From a bacterium (lineage in GTDB: Bacteria; Planctomycetota; UBA11346): a stretch of 9,485 nt of DNA. Positions within the stretch are counted from its first letter, which is position 1. Every line of letters begins with the position of its first letter. The notes beneath the pieces were generated by a model that saw nothing but the letters and a program-made list of their open reading frames with translations, was not told where the DNA came from and made no database searches. The stretch is taken from contig JAIFKN010000137.1 in NCBI GenBank assembly GCA_020049615.1, positions 1-9,485 on the forward strand. The letters run 5' to 3'. This document shows positions 4,445 through 9,485 of the stretch, one piece after another. A program made the position numbers and the translations under genes.

Positions 4445-6139
4445 TCAAGCCTGGTGTGTCCAACGCCTCAGCGCACGTCCGGCACCGGCTGCAGCGCCAG
4501 CACCAGCGGGCCGCGGCGCGACAGCTCGGCCAGCACCGCGATGCGCCGGGCGCCGGGGACGAACGAGGCGGCATCGACCAGGCCGAGGCGGGCGGCGAGG
4601 CCGCTGCCCTTGGGAAAACGCTCCAGCGGCAGCGGGGCCGCGCGCCCGTGCCACCGCGCCGCCGAGCGTGCCGAGGCCATCGGCGAGGCCATCGGCGACC
4701 GCCTGCTCGCCGGTGAAGACACGGCCCTCGGCGAGCTGGTCGACACGGGCGCGCGGCAGCTTGCGCCGGTCCGACACCAAGGCGCGGAAGCGTTCGTCGA
4801 CCTCGGCGATCAGACCGCGATAGATCGCGGCCTTGCCCTCGTCCCAGCCGCCGGGATGGAACAGGTCGGCACGCGGCGCGCCGAGTTCGACGTGGCGCTT
4901 CACCCCCAGCAGGCCGATCGCCCCATCAATGTCCGGGACCAGGGCGAACGCGCCAATCGATCCGGTGATGGTGGCGCGGTGGACGCGGATCTCGCGCGCG
5001 GCGCAGGCGATCCAATAGCCACCGCTGGCGGCGACCCCATCCATCAGGCAGACCACCGGCTTGGCTCCGTCGAGCCGACGCACGGCGTGGTGGATGCGGT
5101 CGCTGGCCCCCGCATCGCCGCCGCCCGAGTCGATGCGTAGCACCACCGCTACGACCCGACGGTCGTCGCGCAGGCGCTCGAGCATCGCCACGGTGTCGCC
5201 ATCGGCGATCGTCTCGCCGGGCATCGAGCGCTCGCCCGGGACGATCATACCGGCGAGTTCGACCACCGCGACGCTGCGCGCAGGCCGCGTGCCGGCATCG
5301 CCACCGAGCAATTGGCCCCAGAAGCGCATCATCCCAGCCAGGCTGCTGAGGTCCGGCATCTCGGGCCCGAACCGCAGACGGCGCAGCGGCTGCGGTTGGG
5401 CGGCGAACCAAGCGCCGGGTTCGGCGGCGGCGGTAGCGATGCCCAGTGCACGGGCCGCAGGAGCGGCCTGCAAGCCGCCCTCGCGCGCCCTGGCCAGGGC
5501 GGCGGCGTCGAATCCCGGGCGCAGACTCAGGGCCACCAGGGTGCGGTCCAGACCATCCAGCAGCTGACGGGTTTCCGCCCGGGCCTGATCGCTAGGACCA
5601 TCGCTGATGAACATCTCGGGAGCGGTCTTGAACGGCCCGCTGGCGACGGCATGGAAGCGCACGCCGACGCGGGCCAAGGCTCCGGCAAGGTACCAGCTCT
5701 CGGCCGCCAAGCCGTGGATCGCGGTCATCCCGCCGCTGGGGATGACCACCTCATCGCAGGCTGCCGCGACCACCAGGACGCTGTCCTCGCAGCGGTCGAT
5801 CAGGCAGGCGACCCGGCGACCGGGAGCGCGTTCGCGCAGCACGGCGGCGATCTCCTCGGCGGCGGCAAGGCCGGGACGGAAGCCGCGCGACAGATCGAGG
5901 ACGACGCGCGGCTCTGGTCCGCCGAGGGCCTCACGCAGTTGCTGGGTCGCCTCGTGCAGCGACGGCTCGCCGCCGCCGAACAGGCCCTCGGCCGGACGCA
6001 GCTCCAGGCCGCCGGTCAAGGTGACGACCACGGTCCCCCTGGCCTCTCCGGCCGCCAGGACCACTCCAAGCAGCAGCAGGACCATCGTGCAGAGCGCCGG
6101 ACCCCGGACCCCGGACCCCGGACCCCGGACCCTGCTCAC
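4445..6139 (-). CDS. sppA: Signal peptide peptidase SppA (S49), with probable C-terminal frameshift
   Basis: Two-domain SppA-like serine peptidase that cleaves leftover signal peptides at the membrane. A hydrophobic signal or anchor lies at about 19-30 (MVLLLLGVVLAA). The first S49 repeat (about 70-240) carries GPFKTAPEMF (168-177); Lys171 matches the general-base Lys of long SppA enzymes (E. coli Lys209 in GKYKSAVEPF). The second repeat (about 288-495) has GVAASGGYW (368-376) with nucleophile Ser372, then TITGSIGAF (390-398). The GTG start at 6139 has AAGGGG upstream and overlaps the preceding stop as GTGA; ATG 6085 is an alternative that would drop the repeat-encoded VRGPGSGVRGP segment. 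After GTLGGAVARA the open frame turns into Arg/Pro-rich nonsense to 4445. The other frame continues sensibly (LPLERFPKGSGL to LVLALQPVPDVR) and stops at 4468-4470, so the true end is probably 4468, at about 556 residues. Both catalytic residues precede the shift. Confidence 0.9.
   Translation of the reverse strand: MSRVRGPGSGVRGPALCTMVLLLLGVVLAAGEARGTVVVTLTGGLELRPAEGLFGGGEPSLHEATQQLREALGGPEPRVVLDLSRGFRPGLAAAEEIAAVLRERAPGRRVACLIDRCEDSVLVVAAACDEVVIPSGGMTAIHGLAAESWYLAGALARVGVRFHAVASGPFKTAPEMFISDGPSDQARAETRQLLDGLDRTLVALSLRPGFDAAALARAREGGLQAAPAARALGIATAAAEPGAWFAAQPQPLRRLRFGPEMPDLSSLAGMMRFWGQLLGGDAGTRPARSVAVVELAGMIVPGERSMPGETIADGDTVAMLERLRDDRRVVAVVLRIDSGGGDAGASDRIHHAVRRLDGAKPVVCLMDGVAASGGYWIACAAREIRVHRATITGSIGAFALVPDIDGAIGLLGVKRHVELGAPRADLFHPGGWDEGKAAIYRGLIAEVDERFRALVSDRRKLPRARVDQLAEGRVFTGEQAVADGLADGLGTLGGAVARARGPAAAGAFSQGQRPRRPPRPGRCRLVRPRRPAHRGAGRAVAPRPAGAGAAAGAGRALRRWTHQA
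6099..6132. repeat. GGACCCC heptamer array inside the sppA 5' end
   Basis: GGACCCC repeats four times from 6099, followed by a six-base partial unit. Read on the minus strand it encodes most of residues 3-13 (VRGPGSGVRGP) between the GTG start and the signal segment. Copy-number change by a single unit would shift the frame, so expression from the GTG could vary. The ATG at 6085 lies downstream of the array and would escape this. Confidence 0.9.
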
Positions 6140-6411
6140 GATATCCCCTTGCGCGCGAAGGCCCGCTCGATGACCCCCCCGAGGTGATCCTGCGCGTTGC
6201 GCAGATCGGTCGGGTCGCCGTGCACGGCGGTGAAGAAGTCAGCGCCGCGATCGGTCGGCTTGATCCCGACGATGACGAAGGCCATGCCGCCGATGGCGAT
6301 CTGCACCGCCTTGCGCTGGTCGTCGGTCAATCCGTCCGGTCCGGGAGCCTCGGGGGCGGCCGGAGCGGGCGCCTTGGCTGCTCCGGGAAAGCGGATGATC
6401 TTGTCGCTCAT
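6136..6411 (-). CDS. Small conserved-looking protein of unknown function
   Basis: 91-residue protein that I do not recognise. It begins MSDKIIRFPG, followed by an Ala/Pro-rich linker (11-26, AAKAPAPAAPEAPGPD) and a compact C-terminal part (about 28-91) with GGMAFVIVGIKPTDRGADFF (41-60), TAVHGDPTDL (61-70) and a final helix ERAFARKG. The single hydrophobic stretch is short (AFVIVGI) and reads as a buried strand more than a membrane segment. ATG 6411 is chosen because the frame upstream is Arg-rich and unlike protein; no strong ribosome site is seen. It lies 65 nt after the GH4 gene, and its TGA overlaps the GTG of sppA, so the two are probably translationally coupled. A link with SppA or membrane quality control is only suggested by this overlap. 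Confidence 0.75.
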   Translation of the reverse strand: MSDKIIRFPGAAKAPAPAAPEAPGPDGLTDDQRKAVQIAIGGMAFVIVGIKPTDRGADFFTAVHGDPTDLRNAQDHLGGVIERAFARKGIS

Positions 6412-6476
6412 GGCCAGGACGGTCGGGCCACGGAGCGGGATGCAAGGCGGGGTCGGGACGCGTCGGCGATGGACGA

Positions 6477-8045
6477 TCAGTGCGCCTGGGCGGCCGCCGG
6501 CCGCTCCTTGGCCTTGTCCGTCGCCTCGGCGTTCTTCTGGCTCGCCGCCTTGTCGGCGCGCATCTCCTCGATCGTCTTGGTGTGCAGGCGCGCCGCGCCG
6601 GTATAGCCCTGCCGTGTCGGGATCGCCTTGCCCTGGGCCAGGCGGGCCTTGGCGGCGCTGATCGCCGGGCCGTACTGCGGCAGCCATTTCTCGCCGGCGA
6701 CCAGCATCTCGTCGACCATCTGCCAGATCTCCGGCGGATCGCACACCGCGCCGACCAGCGGATCCATCAGCATCGCCTGGCGCAACAGCGTGTCGTCACC
6801 GGTGGCGGCGGCGTGCACAGCGAGCCGCTGCACCCCGACCGACTGGCTGCACACCGCGGCGCAGCCCAGCGGCAGATCGCCGACCCGGGGGATGTTCAGG
6901 CCGTTGCGGTCGACGTAGCCGGGGACCTCGACGATGGCGTCGGGCGGCAGGTTGGTGATGGTCGTGCCGTTGACGACGTTGAAGTGGCCGCGGTAGACCT
7001 TCCCGGTCTCCAGGCCCTCGATGATGTACGAGCCGTGCTCCTCGCTGCGCTCCTTGGCGTCGAAGTTCTTGGGCGGAGCGGCCAGCCATTCCGGGAACTC
7101 CTTCTCGAACCAGTTGCGGCCCTCGGTGCACACACGCAGGTAGCCGCCGGTCTCGCCGTTGATCCAGCAGCCGGTGTCGATCCAGCGCTGGATCTCGCCG
7201 GGGCGCTTGCGGTACCAGGCGACGTACTCGCTGAGGTGCCCGTTCGACTCGGTCGAGTAGTAGCCGAAGCGGCGCAGGACGTCGATGCGAACCTTCTCGG
7301 TGGTCGGATATTGCGGATGGCCCTCGAACAGTTCGAGCATCTTCGGGATCAGGTCGATGCCGCGCCAGGTCGCCTTGACGTACCAGGTCTGGTGGTTGAT
7401 GCCGGCGCAGATGATGTCGACGTCCTGCTTGGCCACCTTCTCCTCAGGGCCGATCAGGCCCTGCTTGCGCGCCCATATCTCCGTGCACCAGGATATCTGG
7501 CCGTGCCCGCCCTGCACCCCGTGGCACAGACCGACGGTCGGCACCTTGCCGAAGACGTTGGCCGCCCAGGTCAGCATGGCCATCGGGTTGGCATAGTTGA
7601 ACATCCGGCAGCCGGGCCTGGCCACCTCGCGGATGTCCTTGCAGAAGCCGAGGATCGCGGCGATGCCGCGCTGGCCGTACATGATGCCGCCGGCGCACAG
7701 GGTGTCGCCGACGCACTGGTCGATGCCATAGGTCAGCGGGATGTCGACGTCGGTGGCGAAGGCCTCCAACCCGCCGATGCGCACGACGCAGAAGACGTAG
7801 TCGGCGTCCTGCAGCGCGGCGCGCCGGTCGGTGGTCGCCTGGATGGTCACCGCCACCCCGTTGTGGTCGAGGTCGCGCTGGCACAGTTGACGCACCATCT
7901 CGAGGTTGCGCTGGTCGATGTCGGTAAAGGCGATGTCGAAGCGCCCGCGCAGTTCGGGCACGCACATCAGGTCACGCAGCAGGGTGCGCGTGAAACCGAT
8001 CGAGCCGGCGCCGATGAAGGTGAGTTTCCTGGTTGCGGTGGTCAT
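6477..8045 (-). CDS. GH4 NAD-dependent alpha-glycosidase (alpha-galactosidase/glucosidase-like)
   Basis: 522-residue glycoside hydrolase family 4 enzyme. GH4 cleaves by an NAD+ and divalent-metal dependent oxidation-elimination route, unlike classical hydrolases. The N-terminal Rossmann fold shows KLTFIGAGSIGFTRTLL (7-23) with the nucleotide loop GAGSIG. The acidic strand end TDID (41-44), NYANPMAM (150-157), GLCHGVQGG (172-180, Cys174 a likely metal ligand) and AGINHQTWY (214-222, His218 a likely second ligand) follow in family order. CHGVQGG resembles the CHSVQG of MelA-type alpha-galactosidases, but the substrate cannot be fixed by eye. ATG 8045 is favoured over the ATG at 8063, since AGGA lies nine bases before it. 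The enzyme is longer than the usual 430-480 residues; the last ~35 residues are a charged Ala/Lys-rich tail. It leads the unit with the 91-residue protein and sppA, and diverges from an AraC regulator that probably controls it. No signal peptide, so cytoplasmic. Confidence 0.93.
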   Translation of the reverse strand: MTTATRKLTFIGAGSIGFTRTLLRDLMCVPELRGRFDIAFTDIDQRNLEMVRQLCQRDLDHNGVAVTIQATTDRRAALQDADYVFCVVRIGGLEAFATDVDIPLTYGIDQCVGDTLCAGGIMYGQRGIAAILGFCKDIREVARPGCRMFNYANPMAMLTWAANVFGKVPTVGLCHGVQGGHGQISWCTEIWARKQGLIGPEEKVAKQDVDIICAGINHQTWYVKATWRGIDLIPKMLELFEGHPQYPTTEKVRIDVLRRFGYYSTESNGHLSEYVAWYRKRPGEIQRWIDTGCWINGETGGYLRVCTEGRNWFEKEFPEWLAAPPKNFDAKERSEEHGSYIIEGLETGKVYRGHFNVVNGTTITNLPPDAIVEVPGYVDRNGLNIPRVGDLPLGCAAVCSQSVGVQRLAVHAAATGDDTLLRQAMLMDPLVGAVCDPPEIWQMVDEMLVAGEKWLPQYGPAISAAKARLAQGKAIPTRQGYTGAARLHTKTIEEMRADKAASQKNAEATDKAKERPAAAQAH

Positions 8046-8083
8046 GGTTGGTATTCCTGACATGCAGGATATCGTGGTGGATC
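8046..8083. promoter_or_regulatory. 38-bp divergent control region with CCTG-N5-CAGG palindrome
   Basis: Only 38 bp separate the GH4 start (minus) from the chosen AraC start (plus). CCTGACATGCAGG (8056-8068) is an inverted repeat that overlaps the GH4 ribosome site. On the minus strand TATCCT (8071-8066) could be a -10 box, but no matching -35 is evident. If the regulator really starts at ATG 8156, the control region is about 110 bp. Operator function is inference. Confidence 0.35.
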
Positions 8084-8975
8084 ATGGCAGAACAGGACGG
8101 CAGTGACGACCGTGGTACTTCTGTGCTCAGCCGGCTGGAAGCCGTCGGTCTGCGCATGGGCGTGCCCGTCTATGCCGGCCGGCCGTCGCTGCATGCCATT
8201 GTCACGTCAGCCGGTTACGAAGAACGCACCAGCGCCTACGACTGGCACGGACTGAAGCGCGGCAGCGCCGAGTTCTGCCTCTTCCAGTACACCATCGCCG
8301 GCCGCGGCCAGCTGGCCTTCGCCGGCACGCGCCACACCGTCCTGCCCGGCCAAGCCATGCTGCTGTGGTTCCCGCACGACAACCGCTACTGGCTGGCCAG
8401 CGGCGACCGCTGGCGGCACTTCTACCTCTGCCTTGCCGGACGCGAGGTGATGCGCGCCTGGCGCGCAGTGATCGCCCGCCGCGGACCGCTGGTGCATCTG
8501 GCCGACGATGCGCCGGTCCTCGCTGCGGCGGCCGACGCCGCCATCGCCGGCATGACCGGCGCTATCCGCGATCCGTGGACCTCGTCGTCGCTCGCCTACC
8601 GCCTGGCCATGGCGCTGTGCGCCGAACTGCTCGGCGATCCCGCTCCTGAACGCCGCCACCCCGCCATCGAGATGGCCAAGCGCCACGGCCGCGCCCGCTT
8701 CGCCGATGGCCTCGGGGTCAGCGATCTCGCCCGCGCCGCCGGCATGAGCCGGCACTACTTCGCCCGCACCTTCGCCAAGACCGAGGGCAGCACCCCCTCG
8801 CAGTGGCTGGCCGACCTGCGCGCCCGCGAGGCGACCCGGCTGCTGCGCGGGACCGACCTGACGGTGGCTGCGGTCGGCGCCCGCTGCGGCTACCAGGACG
8901 CCGCCTACTTCTGCCGCGCCTTCCGCCGCATCGTCGGGGTCAGCGGGGGAGTTCCGCACCTCGGGCATGTTCTGA
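8084..8975 (+). CDS. AraC-family regulator, probably frameshifted near its 3' end
   Basis: About 297 residues. The N-terminal cupin-like sensing domain (about 35-115) includes FCLFQYTIAGRGQLAF (64-79), LPGQAMLLWFPHDN (87-100) and WRHFYLCL (110-117), close to AraC_binding patterns. The HTH pair is VSDLARAAGMSRHYFARTF (212-230) and LTVAAVGARCGYQDAAYFCR (259-278), then FRRIVGVS. After this the raw frame changes character at AGC-GGGGG-AG (8942-8951). The +1 frame from 8949 gives EFRTSGMF and a TGA at 8973-8975, a normal AraC ending (GVSPGEFR-like). Unedited, the frame runs on to 9373 through a STAS domain. ATG 8084 (GGTGG just before) is chosen; ATG 8156, just before the recognisable domain, is possible and would leave room for a promoter. 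It diverges from the GH4 gene and likely regulates it in response to a sugar. Confidence 0.85.
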
Positions 8976-8999
8976 ACCAGGGGTGGCCGAAGCGTATTC

Positions 9000-9024
9000 C
9001 CAAGGCGGACCTTGGTGCTATCCT
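9000..9024 (+). promoter_or_regulatory. Small hairpin and possible extended -10 before the STAS gene
   Basis: CCAAGG-CGGA-CCTTGG (9000-9015) is a 6-bp stem with a 4-nt loop and no T-run after it. TG-C-TATCCT (9016-9024) fits an extended -10 element; transcription would then begin at or next to the ATG at 9032, giving a leaderless message. No good -35 is present. Weak support, offered because the STAS gene has no clear ribosome binding site. Confidence 0.25.
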
Positions 9025-9031
9025 CGACGCG

Positions 9032-9373
9032 ATGACCGAGGTCGGCTCCAACCCGCTGCGCGCCGTCGATACCGTCCTGAAGGACGGCGTCCTGTCCGTG
9101 ATCGTACGCAAGGAGTTCGACTCCGGCAATGTCCACCAAGACTGGGCCCAGCAGGTCCAGCTGATGCATCCGGGGCCGTTCGCCAAGGTGATGGTCGATT
9201 GCTCCGCCTGCGGTCTGCTCAGTTCGACCTTCTTCGCCGGCATCATGCAACTGAACCAGTACTACACTGAGTCAGGCTGCCCGAAGCTGGTCCTCGACCG
9301 GCCGGACCCGCGCATCGTGAAGAACCTGCAGATCCTGCGTCTGCACACCTTCTTCGACATCATCGCCCGCTGA
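9032..9373 (+). CDS. STAS-domain protein (anti-sigma factor antagonist type)
   Basis: 113-residue single-domain protein, close to the ~110-120 residues of SpoIIAA/RsbV-type antagonists. These bind and switch off an anti-sigma kinase until phosphorylated on a Ser in the loop after the central strand. Here AKVMVDCSACGLLSSTFFAG (51-70) matches that strand-loop-helix, with Ser64 or Ser65 at the phosphorylation position; PKLVLDRPDPRIVKNLQILR (84-103) and LHTFFDII (104-111) match the last strands and helix. The raw frame is open from the upstream AraC gene, but the ATG at 9032 gives a full domain, so I treat it as separate. The upstream 57 nt hold no clear ribosome site. Its TGA overlaps the next gene's ATG (TGATG). 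No partner kinase or sigma factor is in the window. Confidence 0.8.
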   Translation: MTEVGSNPLRAVDTVLKDGVLSVIVRKEFDSGNVHQDWAQQVQLMHPGPFAKVMVDCSACGLLSSTFFAGIMQLNQYYTESGCPKLVLDRPDPRIVKNLQILRLHTFFDIIAR

Positions 9374-9485
9374 TGCTGCGTCTGGCCGGCCCCAGCCGGG
9401 CCGTCACCATCGATCCGCCAGTGCTGCTGGCGCCAATGGAGGGCATCACCGACCGCACCTTCCGTGGCCTCATCGCCCCGCATGG
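9373..9485 (+). CDS. tRNA-dihydrouridine synthase, N-terminal fragment
   Basis: The first 37 residues of a Dus-family flavoenzyme, which reduces uridine to dihydrouridine in tRNA using FMN and NADPH. VLLAPMEGITDRTFRGLI (17-34) is the N-terminal FMN-binding strand and loop of the family (APM.G.TD..FR). The gene runs past the right edge. Its ATG shares one base with the STAS stop codon, so translational coupling is likely. Which Dus subfamily it belongs to cannot be told from this piece. Confidence 0.88.
   Translation, partial: MLRLAGPSRAVTIDPPVLLAPMEGITDRTFRGLIAPH

Noticed and set aside
4468..4746. A separate small minus-strand gene
   Set aside because: Its first half is Ser/Arg-rich antisense-like sequence; its second half continues SppA after a frame switch, so it is best read as the sppA C-terminus.
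6480..8060. Plus-strand open frame antisense to the GH4 gene
   Set aside because: It mirrors the GH4 gene almost end to end and is rich in Asp/Val/Ala/Leu without any domain; the minus strand has all GH4 motifs.

Overview
The window is very GC-rich bacterial DNA (codon third positions almost all G or C) with dense genes, two AraC-type regulators, a corrinoid methyl-transfer module and a family 4 glycosidase. This combination is common in Planctomycetes, Lentisphaerae and related PVC or candidate phyla. That placement is an inference from gene content only; the window holds no rRNA or complete marker gene.

Region 1 (1-3392, minus strand) reads as one transcription unit: a small corrinoid-binding protein (2757-3392), a DUF1638 protein (1694-2437) and a short-form corrinoid reductive activator of the RACo/DUF4445 type with an N-terminal 2Fe-2S domain (151-1662). 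They look like the carrier, accessory and reactivation parts of a B12-dependent methyltransferase, but no methyltransferase is in view. The 319-nt gap between the corrinoid gene and the DUF1638 gene is filled by repeats: GGGGTTA heptamers, a perfect 38-bp inverted repeat and six 18-bp tandem units. An AraC-family regulator (3495-4367, plus) diverges from this unit. A 10-bp direct repeat with 21-bp spacing lies between them and looks like its operator.

Region 2 (4445-8045, minus strand) is a second unit: a GH4 NAD-dependent glycosidase (6477-8045), an unrecognised 91-residue protein (6136-6411), and an SppA-type S49 peptidase that starts at a GTG overlapping the stop of the small gene. The last ~55 codons of sppA lie in another frame, so the gene seems to carry a frameshift near 4615-4645. 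A second AraC-family regulator (8084-8975, plus) diverges from the GH4 gene across only 38 bp.

Region 3 (9032-9485, plus strand) has a STAS-domain protein whose stop overlaps the start of a tRNA-dihydrouridine synthase gene that runs off the window. In the raw sequence the second AraC regulator and the STAS protein read as one continuous frame. A frameshift in a run of five G at 8945-8949 explains this better than a true fusion, because the other frame restores a normal AraC C-terminus and stop.

Gene boundaries carry unusual repeats. Three different heptanucleotide arrays, GGGGTTA, GGCTTGA and GGACCCC, sit at or inside gene ends. A long inverted repeat supplies the stop codon of the RACo gene.
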